64,000 nucleotides of DNA, from NCBI RefSeq assembly GCF_020010905.1, contig NZ_JAGJBY010000001.1:5662001-5726000 (forward strand). The letters run 5' to 3'. The translations under genes were made by a program, and so were the position numbers. Positions 8,623-16,781 of the stretch are shown one piece after another; the stretch's first letter is position 1; the number at the start of each line of letters is the position of its first letter. This stretch comes from Streptomyces acidiscabies. Its GTDB lineage: Bacteria; Actinomycetota; Actinomycetes; Streptomycetales; Streptomycetaceae. Below the pieces are notes generated by a model. The model saw only the letters and a program-made list of their open reading frames with translations, was not told where the DNA came from and made no database searches.

Positions 8623-8657
8623 TTCACCAGGTCTGTTGGACAGCGTCCGCACCCGCC

Positions 8658-8804
8658 ATCACGAGCCTGGCCCACCGCTTCGGCACGCTGAACGCGGTGA
8701 CCGCGTTCTGGACCGCGTACGTCATCACCCGCCCCCTCGGGGCCTCCCTCGCCGACTGGACGGCCGCGATCGTCGGATTCGTCGGCTGCCTCGCCGTGGC
8801 TTGA
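8658..8804 (+). pseudogene. C-terminal remnant of a COG4705-like membrane protein
   Basis: The plus strand reads 48 codons up to a TGA at 8802-8804, including LNAVTAFWTAYVITRPLGAS. This resembles the last membrane helices of the COG4705 membrane-anchored protein family, where a Y(V/L)xTRPLGAS motif is conserved. There is no start codon or ribosome site, and the rest of the gene (about 200 residues) is missing. I read it as a 3' fragment left by a deletion. The identification rests on recalled family motifs. Confidence 0.5.
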
Positions 8805-8810
8805 AGGTGA

Positions 8811-9539
8811 TCAGCCGCCGGTGATGGCCAGCAGGAATCCGGAGACGACCAGGCCGATCTCGACCACGAGGACGAAGACGTGGGCGGGCAGCCGGTCGAC
8901 GATCTTCTTTCCGGTCCAGGCGCCGGCGGTGCTTGCTGGGGCCAGGGCCAGGCCGATGAGCGCGTTGGAAGCGGTCAGCACCGCGACGGCGCCGAAGACG
9001 ACCAGCTTGGTCAGGTGCATCACCACCGCGGACGCGGCCTCGGTGCCGATGTAGGCGCCTCGCAGCAGGCCGCGGGCGAGGAAGAACGGGGCGACCATCG
9101 GGCCGACCGAGCCGACCAGCGCCGAGCCGAACCCGGACGCGGCCCCGACGGCGGCGAACGCGGTGTCGTCCAGGTGGGCGGCGTGCGGTTTCCAGCGCCG
9201 CCAGGCAACCATGGCCAGCAGGAAGACGCCGACGAGGCGGGTGAGGGCGGGCAGTGGGGCGGTGGCGAACAACAACGCTCCCACGACGGCGGCCGGGACG
9301 GCGCCGATCGCGAAGACACCGACCAGGCGCCGGTCGACCTCGCGGCGGTTGAACCACACCCGGCTGCCGTTGCTGGCCAGCTGCGCGACGGTCAGCACCG
9401 CGACGGCGTCCCGGGTGCCGAGGACCGCGACGAACACCGGCAGCAGAAGCACTCCGCCGCCGAACCCGGCCACCGCAGAGAGGGCCGCGGTGGCGAAGGT
9501 GGCCGCGACGATGGCGATGACCTGCAGTGCTTCTTCCAC
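8811..9539 (-). CDS. TSUP family permease (TauE/SafE-like)
   Basis: The protein has about 242 residues and eight predicted membrane helices. It starts with an ATFATAALSAVAGFGGGVLL segment, the first half of the TauE/SafE repeat; the second half contains the matching ASGFGSALVGSVGPMVAPFF. Members move sulfite, sulfoacetate or other organic anions. The start is taken as GTG 9539, just before the first membrane segment. No strong ribosome site is visible and the frame stays open upstream into insertion-sequence debris, so the native upstream region may have been lost. No sulfur-metabolism gene is adjacent. Confidence 0.85.
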   Translation of the reverse strand: MEEALQVIAIVAATFATAALSAVAGFGGGVLLLPVFVAVLGTRDAVAVLTVAQLASNGSRVWFNRREVDRRLVGVFAIGAVPAAVVGALLFATAPLPALTRLVGVFLLAMVAWRRWKPHAAHLDDTAFAAVGAASGFGSALVGSVGPMVAPFFLARGLLRGAYIGTEAASAVVMHLTKLVVFGAVAVLTASNALIGLALAPASTAGAWTGKKIVDRLPAHVFVLVVEIGLVVSGFLLAITGG

Positions 9540-9589
9540 GAGGGGGGATTGTTCCGCCTGGGCGGATCCGCTGGACAGGCGGGTCGGCC

Positions 9590-9780
9590 CTCCGTAAGAG
9601 TTCAGCCCGCTGGCGAGCCTGTTCCCGCCGAAGGCGAGACGGTCGACGAGGGCCGCGCAGAGCTGCGGATCGGTGAACGTTTTCGTCCATCGTGCGGAAC
9701 CGGTCAAAGACCTGGATCGCGTGCGGGGCGCCGAGCCGTGCACCCTTCGCGTAGGCACCCGGCCGGTGGACCGGAGTCGC
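9590..9780 (-). pseudogene. Mosaic of insertion-sequence remnants (ISL3-like and IstB-like)
   Basis: Two reading frames on the minus strand look like transposon pieces. From about 9762 down to 9695 one frame reads GAYAKGARLGAPHAIQVFDR, close to the ISL3 transposase signature in which a GAP.A.QV.DRFH block precedes catalytic residues. From about 9690 down to 9592 another frame reads KTFTDPQLCAALVDRLAFGG, which resembles the C-terminus of IstB-like helper ATPases of IS21 elements. Neither is complete. The rest of 9540-10007 shows no gene I can support. Confidence 0.45.
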
Positions 9781-10007
9781 GTGTAGGGAGCACGTCGTCC
9801 ACGCCGAGCGCACGCGGTATTCCGGGCTGGGGGTCGGGCAGCGCCATGCCCCAGCGTCATCCGACCCGTGGGGAAGCCGTGCTGGCCGGGCGTCGACCCG
9901 TCCTCGCTGATCGCAGCCTGCCGAGCCCGGAACGGCTGCTCGGACAGGCCCGGCAAAGGCACCGGAGGATCCCCCGTGGCGCCGCGCCGTACAAAGGAGG
10001 CCGGCGG

Positions 10008-12326
10008 TCAGGCTCCCTCGTCGGGCAGTTGAGCAGAGCGGTCCACCTTCTGCGCGAGCTTGTCGCCCTCGACGTCGAGGTCCGGCAGCAGGCGGTTCAG
10101 GCGGGCGGGGATCCACCAGGCCCTCTCCCGGGCGAGTGCCATGGTGGCCGGGATGAAGGTCATGCGGATGACGAAGGCGTCGATGAGGATGCCAGCCGCC
10201 AGTGCGAAACCGGCCTGCTTGATCATGGGCTGGGCGTTGAAGACGAAGCCGGCGAAGACGGAGACCATGATGGTGGCCGCCGCCAGGACGACGGAGCCGG
10301 CGCGGGCGAAACCGGTGACGGTGGCGTCGAGGGCGGTGGCGCCGTGGACGTGCGCTTCGCGTATGGAGGTCACCAGGAACATCTGGTAGTCCATGGCGAG
10401 CCCGTACAGGACGCCGGTGATGATGATGGGCAGCAGGCTCACGACCGGCGCGGTGGCGTCGAGCCCGATCAGGCTCTGTAGCCAGCCCCACTGGAAGACG
10501 GCCGTGGTGAGGCCGAAGGTGGCGGCGATGCTCAGCAGGAAACCGAGGGTGGCCGTCACCGGGACCATGAGGGAACGGAAGACCAGGAGCAGGACGATGA
10601 GGGACAGCCCGAGGACGGTGGCCACGTAGAGGGGCAGGACGTCGGCGAGCCGGTCGGAGACGTCGATCGCGAGGGTGGTGAAACCGGCGATCCCGATATC
10701 GGCGCCGTGGGCCGCACGGATCTGGGCGCCCTTGTCCCGTAGGGCGGTGGCGAGGTCCTTGGTGGCGTCGTCGTTGGGGCCGCTGCCGGGAATCAGGCTG
10801 AGGACGGCTGTGGTTCCGGTCCGGTTCAGGCCGGCCAGGGAGACCGCGGTGGCGCCCTTGACGCTGCGCAGGTCCGAGGTCACCGAGGCGAGGGTCGCGG
10901 GGGTGAGCGGCCGACCGTTCGCGGTGGAGCTCACGGCGATCAGGAGGGGGCCGTTGTAGCCGGGCCCGTACGCGTCGCTGACCAGGTCGTAGCTGCGCCG
11001 CTGCCCGGTGCCGGTGTCGTAGCTGGCGCCGGAGGGCAGGCCCAGTTTCATACCGGCGGCCGGCACCGCCAGGATCGCGGGGATCAGGATCGAGGCCGCG
11101 AGGGCGGCGTACCTGTGGCGGACCAGGAGTGCTCCCCAGCGGACGGCCCGGGCGGAACCTCCCGGCCGCTCCCGTTCCCTTCGCCGGGTACGGGCGGGGC
11201 AGACGCGGTCTTTGGCCAGGCCCAGCAGCGCGGGCAGCAGGGTCAGGGCGAGCAGGACGGCGATCGCGATCGTGCCGGCCGCGACGACGGCCATGGTGCT
11301 GAGCAGCGTGATGCCGATGACCAGGAGCCCGGCCAGAGCGATGACGACGGTGCTGCCGGCGAAGAAGACCGCGCTTCCGGCGGTGCCGAGCGCACGGCTG
11401 GTCGCTTCCTGCGGGTCCATGCCCTGGTCGAGGATCAGCCGGCGTTCCCGGTTGACGATGAACAGCGCGTAGTCGATGCCGACGGCCAGCCCCAGCATCA
11501 GCGCCAGCACCGCCGCGAGGGAGTGGATCTCGAACACGCTGGAGAGGGTGAAGGCGCCGCCGACACCCACCGTGACACCGGTCAGGGCGATGATCAGCGG
11601 CAGCCCCGCCGCGACGACCGATCCCAGGGTGACCAGCAGGACGAGGGCCGCCACGGCGACGCCGACGATCTCCCCGACACCGATGATGTCGGGGATCTCC
11701 ATCATCGCCGCCGACGGCAGGACTTCCAGGTCGGCGGGCGCGGCCTGCCGCTCGGCGGCCCGGATGGTGCTGTCGATCGTCCCGGCAGGAAGTTCGAAGG
11801 TCTGCTCGTCGAACTGGAACTGCATCAGCGCGGTGGAGCCGTCGACGGAGACGACGACGCCCGGCACAGGCTGACCGCTCTGCTGCAAGGGGACGGGTGT
11901 CTTGCCGGAGGACGGCGGTCCAGCGGCTTGGGCCACCGCCGCCTGCGCCCGCAGCAGGGGGCTGTTCTCGCCCTTGGCGGCTTCCCGGGCCAGGGCTTTC
12001 CTGACGTCGATGACGTGGTCGTGGCGGTAGACGGCGTCGACGGCGGCCAGCAGCGCGGACCGGACCTTCTCGTCGTCGATCCGGGCGCCTTCCGGAGCGG
12101 TGAAGAGCAGCATGCCCTGGCCGCCGGATGCCTCCGGGAGGGAGGTGGCCAGGCCGTCGATGACCTTCTGGGACGGGGTGCCGTCGATGCGGACCTCGTT
12201 GCTGAGCTTGACCGGATGGGTCACGAGCAGAAGGACGACCGCCGCCAGTACGGCCAGCCAGCCTCCGATGACGTACCAGGGCTTGCCGTAGGCGAACTTC
12301 CCCAGCCGGTACAGCAGAACGGACAC
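10008..12326 (-). CDS. MMPL/RND-family transporter
   Basis: The product has about 772 residues and twelve membrane helices in two similar halves, each with a large extracytoplasmic loop. The N-terminus, LLYRLGKFAYGKPWYVIGGW, and the paired motifs GIDYALFIVNRERR (first half) and LYGLAMDYQMFLVTSIREA (second half) are hallmarks of MmpL proteins. These export lipids, antibiotics or siderophores, driven by protons. GAGGGAG at 12333-12339 is ideally placed for GTG 12326, so I prefer it to the upstream ATG 12341. The gene is divergent from a TetR gene, and a palindrome between them points to direct repression. Confidence 0.93.
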   Translation of the reverse strand: MSVLLYRLGKFAYGKPWYVIGGWLAVLAAVVLLLVTHPVKLSNEVRIDGTPSQKVIDGLATSLPEASGGQGMLLFTAPEGARIDDEKVRSALLAAVDAVYRHDHVIDVRKALAREAAKGENSPLLRAQAAVAQAAGPPSSGKTPVPLQQSGQPVPGVVVSVDGSTALMQFQFDEQTFELPAGTIDSTIRAAERQAAPADLEVLPSAAMMEIPDIIGVGEIVGVAVAALVLLVTLGSVVAAGLPLIIALTGVTVGVGGAFTLSSVFEIHSLAAVLALMLGLAVGIDYALFIVNRERRLILDQGMDPQEATSRALGTAGSAVFFAGSTVVIALAGLLVIGITLLSTMAVVAAGTIAIAVLLALTLLPALLGLAKDRVCPARTRRRERERPGGSARAVRWGALLVRHRYAALAASILIPAILAVPAAGMKLGLPSGASYDTGTGQRRSYDLVSDAYGPGYNGPLLIAVSSTANGRPLTPATLASVTSDLRSVKGATAVSLAGLNRTGTTAVLSLIPGSGPNDDATKDLATALRDKGAQIRAAHGADIGIAGFTTLAIDVSDRLADVLPLYVATVLGLSLIVLLLVFRSLMVPVTATLGFLLSIAATFGLTTAVFQWGWLQSLIGLDATAPVVSLLPIIITGVLYGLAMDYQMFLVTSIREAHVHGATALDATVTGFARAGSVVLAAATIMVSVFAGFVFNAQPMIKQAGFALAAGILIDAFVIRMTFIPATMALARERAWWIPARLNRLLPDLDVEGDKLAQKVDRSAQLPDEGA

Positions 12327-12387
12327 AGAGTTCTCCCTCATCTCCAGGCGGTCTGGCGGGCCAGACCGCACCGCGAAGTGAGAGAGT

Positions 12388-12404
12388 ACTATCAAAGTGA
12401 TAGT
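12388..12404. promoter_or_regulatory. TetR-type operator between exporter and repressor
   Basis: ACTATCA at 12388-12394 and TGATAGT at 12398-12404 are perfect inverted arms with a 3-bp spacer. Related half-sites (CTATCG and GGTAG) follow at 12408-12436. The position, between the divergent MMPL exporter and TetR genes, fits autorepression together with control of the exporter. Confidence 0.6.
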
Positions 12405-12469
12405 CAACTATCGATGCGGTAGGGTGCTATCGACCGCAGCGGCCTCATCGGAGATCAGGGAAGTCACAG

Positions 12470-13108
12470 ATGGCGACGACGGACAGCCGCGCGCCCCGGC
12501 GCCGGGTCGATGCCCGCTCCAGCGTGGAGCGCATCACCGCTGCGGGGCGGACGGTGCTGGGCAGGGGTGAAGCCTCCCTGGAGCAGATCGCGGCAGAAGC
12601 CGGCGTGGGCATCGCCACGCTCTACCGCCACTTCCCCAACCGTGAGGCCATCGTCCGGGCCGTCCTGGAGGACATCCTCGAAACCGACCTGCTCCCGTTC
12701 ATCGAGCGAGCTGCCGACTCCCCGCACACCCGCCAGGCCCTTCAGGACGTCGCCACGCATCTGCTCGACCTGATCACCGAGGAGCGGGGGCTGGTCACCT
12801 TCGCCGGGAACTTCGCCGACGTCGCGGTGGAGGTCCTCCAGCGCTTCAGCGCCTCACTCCACCCGCTCCTGGTGCGCGCGCAGCAGGCCGGCGAGATCCG
12901 CTCCGACCTCACCGCCGAGGACATCCCCCACTTCCTCGTCATGGCCGTCGCCGGCCTCGCGCTCCCCGGCACGGCACCCTCGCTGCGCGCCCGCTTCATC
13001 GCCCTGCTCTTCGACTCGCTCGACCCGGCCAACGCGAGCCCCCTGCCGCCGCTGCTCACCGGAGAGGACGACCTGCGTACCTCGCTCGGCAATGTCGCGC
13101 GCACGTGA
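12470..13108 (+). CDS. TetR/AcrR-family repressor
   Basis: This is a 212-residue regulator. The N-terminal helix-turn-helix covers residues 17-63, with SLEQIAAEAGVGIATLYRHF, the classic TetR signature. The C-terminal ligand domain is helical and of the kind found in actinobacterial SbtR-like repressors. It is divergent from the MMPL exporter gene, and the operator-like dyad at 12388-12404 lies between them. It most likely represses exporter transcription until a substrate binds. Confidence 0.93.
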   Translation: MATTDSRAPRRRVDARSSVERITAAGRTVLGRGEASLEQIAAEAGVGIATLYRHFPNREAIVRAVLEDILETDLLPFIERAADSPHTRQALQDVATHLLDLITEERGLVTFAGNFADVAVEVLQRFSASLHPLLVRAQQAGEIRSDLTAEDIPHFLVMAVAGLALPGTAPSLRARFIALLFDSLDPANASPLPPLLTGEDDLRTSLGNVART

Positions 13109-13116
13109 TTCCTGGA

Positions 13117-13147
13117 TTGACCCTCGACCTTGTGCAGGGCCCAGAGT
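13117..13147 (+). promoter_or_regulatory. Promoter with 19-bp spacer, MerR-type
   Basis: TTGACC (13117-13122) and CAGAGT (13142-13147) are separated by 19 bp, the long spacer typical of promoters remodelled by MerR regulators. An imperfect dyad (CCCT...AGGG, 13121-13139) lies in the spacer. The MerR-type gene starts 20 bp downstream, so autoregulation is likely. Confidence 0.45.
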
Positions 13148-13166
13148 CCCGGGTGTGGAGAACGAC

Positions 13167-14234
13167 ATGCGCAGCATCGGAGAGATGGCCCGCGACAGCG
13201 GCCTGGGCGCGAGTGCCCTGCGGTTCTACGACCGTGCCGGTGTGCTGGTCCCGGCCTGGGTGGATCCGGTCAGCGGATACCGCTGGTACGAACCCGAGCA
13301 GCTCGAAGAGGCCCGGGTGCTGACCCGCCTGCGCCGGGCCGGGATGCCACTGGCGGACATCCGGCTGGTGCTGGCCAGCTGGTCCGGCGCGGACACCGAC
13401 CTGGTCCGGAAGCTGCTCACGGCACACCTGCGCCGTATCGAACAAGGGCTGTCCGATGCCCGCAGCGAGTTCTCCGCGCTCCAAGCACTGCTCGATCACA
13501 GGGAGAACGTCATGACTTCGCTCAGCGTCGCCACCGTCCGGCTGTCCGTCGCCGCGCCCGAGCTGGCAGCCGCGCTGGACACGGTCCGCTTCGCGGCGAG
13601 CGCCGACCCGGAGCTGCCCATGCTCGGCGGGGTCCTGTTCGACATCGAGGGGGAGAGCCTCCATGTCGTGGCCACCGACCGGTACCGGATGGCTGTCGCG
13701 CAGGCCGGCGTTGCCGGACACGGCGGGAGCCGGGTGCAGGTCATCGTGCCCGCCCCGCTCGTCGACGCGATGCGGGCGCTGTCGGACGGCGAGGGGTCCG
13801 TACGGCTCTGCGTCGACGGTGGCCGTGTGACTCTGGAGGCCGGGGACAGGCAGGCGGCCGGTCAGTGCCTCGACCACGACTTCCCCGACTACCGTCGTCT
13901 CCTGCCGGCGGCCGGCGGACGCCGCGCCCTTGTCGAGGTGACGGCCTTCCGGAAGGCCCTGGAGACCGGTCCTGTCCGTGCCGCCGAGGGGGGAGCGCCC
14001 GAGCTCAGCGTGCTCAGGGTGGAGGACGGCGGCACGGTGACCCTCTGCGCGGACGGCGACGACGACCCGAACCGCGTCGCGGTCAACCGTGAGTTCCTGC
14101 TGGACGCGCTGGCCGCCGGAGCCCGGGACCGACTGTTTCTGGAGCTCGGGGCCCCCACGACGCCGATCGCGATCCGCCGGCCCGACGGCGAGGACGGCTT
14201 CTCGATCCTGATGCCGGTCCGCATGGAGGACTGA
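13167..14234 (+). CDS. MerR-family regulator with beta-clamp-like ligand domain
   Basis: The protein has 355 residues. Residues 1-70 form a MerR winged helix (SIGEMARDSGLGASALRFYD, then SGYRWYEPEQL). A helical linker to about residue 118 leads to a domain of about 230 residues with repeated features of the DNA polymerase III beta clamp, such as LHVVATDRYRMAVA and FPDYRRLLP. Proteins with this architecture occur in Streptomyces and are often annotated as beta-subunit family regulators. They lack a replication role; the clamp fold probably senses a ligand or a partner. GGAG lies 6 bp before ATG 13167. The target genes are not evident from the neighbours. Confidence 0.88.
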   Translation: MRSIGEMARDSGLGASALRFYDRAGVLVPAWVDPVSGYRWYEPEQLEEARVLTRLRRAGMPLADIRLVLASWSGADTDLVRKLLTAHLRRIEQGLSDARSEFSALQALLDHRENVMTSLSVATVRLSVAAPELAAALDTVRFAASADPELPMLGGVLFDIEGESLHVVATDRYRMAVAQAGVAGHGGSRVQVIVPAPLVDAMRALSDGEGSVRLCVDGGRVTLEAGDRQAAGQCLDHDFPDYRRLLPAAGGRRALVEVTAFRKALETGPVRAAEGGAPELSVLRVEDGGTVTLCADGDDDPNRVAVNREFLLDALAAGARDRLFLELGAPTTPIAIRRPDGEDGFSILMPVRMED

Positions 14235-14256
14235 CGTACGTTCGCCCTGATCCGGA

Positions 14257-14745
14257 TCAGGGTGGTTCCGGTCCGTCGCCGAGGCGGCGGGAGATCTCCG
14301 GGGCCAGCGCGCTCTGCCAGCGCTGTGTCCTCTCCCACTGGTGGGGCTTCAGGGCGAAGGCGGCGTCAGGCGGACCGGCGACGCTGATGACCTTGTGAGG
14401 GAGTCGAGGACGACGTCGTAGTCGTGCAGGGCCGTCTCGAACGCCTGCTCCCTGTAGTCGACGACGACGTCGGCGCCCAACTGCCCGACCAGGTCGACGT
14501 TGGCGGTGCTCGCGGTCGTGGCCACGGTCACGCCCAGGTGCTTCGCCAACTGGATGGCGATGGTGCCCAGGCCGCCGCCGGGCTTGATTGCCACGTCGTC
14601 CTGGTGCACCGCGAGGAGTTCGGCGAAGGTGCCGATCCGGTTCTTGTCCGGCCGCGCGAACACCTCGTCACCCACCGCGAACCGGGTCACTGCCGCGCCG
14701 ACCTCGACCACCACACCGGCCAGGTCGTTGCCGAGGGCGAACGGA
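14257..14745 (-). pseudogene. Decayed NADP-dependent zinc-type oxidoreductase (MDR family)
   Basis: The minus strand carries pieces of a quinone-oxidoreductase-like enzyme: GNDLAGVVVEVGAAVTRFAV and GDEVFARPDKNRIGTFAE, then directly GTIAIQLAKHLGVTVATTAS and ADVVVDYREQAFE. About 35 residues that normally lie between these blocks, including the LTAWQAL region, are missing. After VVLDSL the frame changes, and the downstream frame reads KVISVAGPPDAAFALKP, a later block of the same family. The first 60 or so residues are also absent. Two deletions and a frameshift make it non-functional. Confidence 0.7.
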
Positions 14746-14923
14746 GTTCGTCCGCGCGTCGCCCGTCCGGGAGGGCCCGGGAGAGCTGAAGGGTCCCGGC
14801 CACCATGGCGTAGACGCTGAGGGTCTTGGTGCGGGCCGAGAGCGGGTCGTCCGGTGCCAGTCGGCCAGCTGTTCTGATGATCCGCTGCCTGGTCTCCTGC
14901 TTGCGCTCGCTTCCGTATCGCAC
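14744..14923 (-). pseudogene. TetR-family regulator with large internal deletion
   Basis: From GTG 14923 the frame encodes ERKQETRQRIIRTAGRL, the N-terminal helix of a TetR protein. It jumps directly to TLSVYAMVAGTLQLSRALPD, a typical C-terminal helix of the same kind of regulator. About 130 residues, including the whole recognition helix, are missing. The frame then runs into the oxidoreductase remnant. A palindrome that still looks like a TetR operator lies just upstream (14958-14973). Confidence 0.65.
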
Positions 14924-14957
14924 TTCGCGCTTCCGTGGTCGACTTGTGGACAGATTG

Positions 14958-14973
14958 AAGTACGGTCATACTT
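14958..14973. promoter_or_regulatory. TetR-type operator palindrome
   Basis: AAGTA (14958-14962) and TACTT (14969-14973) are inverted around a 6-bp spacer, in an AT-rich stretch between the broken TetR gene and the divergent hydrolase gene. AAGTAC...TACTT-like dyads are frequent in TetR-controlled divergent promoters of actinobacteria. With its repressor broken, the hydrolase may be expressed constitutively. Confidence 0.5.
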
Positions 14974-15051
14974 TAATGATTGGTGGCGTTGAAGGGCTTG
15001 ATCGTCCGGGACTCCACCTGACGGAACCCCCACGCACCGAAAGGCATGGCA

Positions 15052-15921
15052 ATGAGCGACTCACGAGAAGCGCGAGGCGATGTGGTGACGTCGTACAAAG
15101 ACGCGCCGACCCGCACGATCACCGCCGGGGGAGTGACCTTCGCCTACCGGGAGCTCGGCCCCGAGTCGGAGACTCCGGTGGTGTTCATCACGCACCTCGC
15201 CGCAGTGCTCGACAACTGGGACCCCCGGGTCGTCGACGGCATCGCGGCCAGGCACCGGGTCATCACGTTCGACAATCGAGGGGTCGGGGCTTCGAGCGGT
15301 TCGACGCCGAAGACGATCGAGGAGATGGCGAGGGACGCCGTCACGTTCATCCGCGCGCTCGGGCTCGAACGCGTCGACATCCACGGCTTCTCCATGGGCG
15401 GCATGATCGCTCAGGTGATCGCGCAGACCGACCCCGGGCTCGTCCGCAGGCTGATCCTCACCGGTACCGGTCCTGCCGGTGGCGAGGGCATCAAGAACGT
15501 GACCCGGCTCTCCCACCTCGACACCGTCCGGGCGCTGCTCACCCTCCAGGACCCGAAGCAGTTCCTCTTCTTCACCCGGACCGCCGGTGGGCGCAGGGCG
15601 GGCAAGGAGTTCCTCGCCCGGTTGAAGGAACGCACCCAGGACCGGGACAAGGCAATCTCCCTCCCGGCGTACGGAGCCCAGCTCACGGCCATCCACCGGT
15701 GGGGGCTGGCGCGTCCGCAGGACCTCTCCGTCATCCGCCAGCCGGTACTTGTCGCCAACGGCGAGAGCGACCGGATGGTGCCGTCGAGCAACTCTGCCGA
15801 CCTGGCCCGGCGGCTGCCGAACGCCGAGCTGGTGCTCTACCCCGACGCCGGGCACGGCGGGATCTTCCAGTTCCATCAGCAGTTCGTGGAGACGGCGCTG
15901 GAGTTCCTCGCGCGGCCGTAG
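15052..15921 (+). CDS. Alpha/beta hydrolase
   Basis: The enzyme has 289 residues and the alpha/beta-hydrolase fold. The nucleophile elbow is GFSMGG (Ser114), the oxyanion region is near THLAAVLDNWDP, the acid is probably the Asp in ANGESDRMV, and the His is in PDAGHGG near the C-terminus. It resembles hydrolases of the peroxidase/esterase branch that actinobacteria often pair with a divergent TetR gene. GAAAGG at 15039-15044 best fits ATG 15052, not ATG 15046. The divergent regulator is broken. The substrate cannot be told from sequence. Confidence 0.9.
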   Translation: MSDSREARGDVVTSYKDAPTRTITAGGVTFAYRELGPESETPVVFITHLAAVLDNWDPRVVDGIAARHRVITFDNRGVGASSGSTPKTIEEMARDAVTFIRALGLERVDIHGFSMGGMIAQVIAQTDPGLVRRLILTGTGPAGGEGIKNVTRLSHLDTVRALLTLQDPKQFLFFTRTAGGRRAGKEFLARLKERTQDRDKAISLPAYGAQLTAIHRWGLARPQDLSVIRQPVLVANGESDRMVPSSNSADLARRLPNAELVLYPDAGHGGIFQFHQQFVETALEFLARP

Positions 15922-15933
15922 GGACCGGTTCCC

Positions 15934-16204
15934 TCAGCTCGTGAGGGCGAAGGCGTTCTCGATTCCCTGTTCGAGGACGTCGGCGGCGAGCTTCTCGTCG
16001 GAGAGGGCGCGGGACAGTTGCAGTGTTCCGACCAGCATGGTGAAGAGTGCGATGGCCTTGCCTCGGGTCGATCGGGGGTTCCCGGGTGCCCGGCGGGCCT
16101 CGGTGTAGGCGTCTTTGACCGACTCCCCGCAGCGGCCGATCTCGTCGAGCAGGGCGGCGGAGGGGCAGCCGGTGCCGGGGTTGTCACCCCGGTCGCATCC
16201 GAGT
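15934..16204 (-). pseudogene. C-terminal fragment of a TetR-family regulator
   Basis: The frame that ends at the stop 15934-15936 encodes GCPSAALLDEIGRCGESVKD and later ALFTMLVGTLQLSRALSDEK, which is the second half of a TetR ligand domain of the kind that begins with a GCP motif. An in-frame stop lies just upstream at about 16205 and no helix-turn-helix remains. Its C-terminal helix resembles that of the TetR remnant at 14744-14923, so the two may derive from related genes. Confidence 0.65.
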
Positions 16205-16335
16205 CACGCGGTGGGACAAGCCTCAGCGAAGAACGGGCTGAAGCCAGCGGGAATGTCGGCCGCACGGACGGGTGGTGCTCGGTGCGGAGGCGGTTGGGGC
16301 GCAGTGGCCGCCGTGACTGTCGAGGGGCGTGACAC

Positions 16336-16452
16336 ATGGCGGGCCGTTCCCGAGGATCCGCAGCGGTGAACCCGGTTCTCGGCCCCGTCCCCACCGCCGA
16401 GGAGGCCCTCGCCCGGTACACCGACGAACTGCGCACCGCACAGCACCGGTAA
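16336..16452 (+). CDS. Small hypothetical ORF (38 residues), possibly a remnant
   Basis: ATG 16336 opens a 38-codon frame ending in ARYTDELRTAQHR. Its composition is coding-like, with charged helical residues, but no clear ribosome site precedes it and I recognise no family. It lies in an otherwise empty stretch (16205-16781) that includes the promoter region of the sugar operon. It may be the 5' end of a deleted gene. Confidence 0.25.
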   Translation: MAGRSRGSAAVNPVLGPVPTAEEALARYTDELRTAQHR

Positions 16453-16781
16453 CGGGCCTGGGTTCCGTCCCGTACCTCCCGGGGCTCCCCGTGAACGGGC
16501 GCCAACCGTGGCCCGCCACTGTTGCTCCGGCCGCGTCTCCGCAGGCCAGAGCACAAAGCGCCGCTGGAGCACCAGCCACACAGAGGCCGCACGACGCAGC
16601 GCCAAGGGATTTTGCTACAAGTTCCGAAATTGTCCGGTGACGGATCCGCGATGCCACCGCAACCCACCCCGCCTACGGTCACTGCCACGCCGCACAGGCA
16701 CCACCGGCCCCACCGGACCGAAATCGCAACTTCCCCCGAAATCCTCTCCGCGCCCCAGCGCCCATGTGACAGGAGCCCAGC

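Noticed and set aside
13092..13166. Upstream extension of the MerR gene (start near 13092)
   Set aside because: It overlaps the TetR stop and the promoter elements; GGAG before ATG 13167 and the normal MerR N-terminus favour the shorter form.
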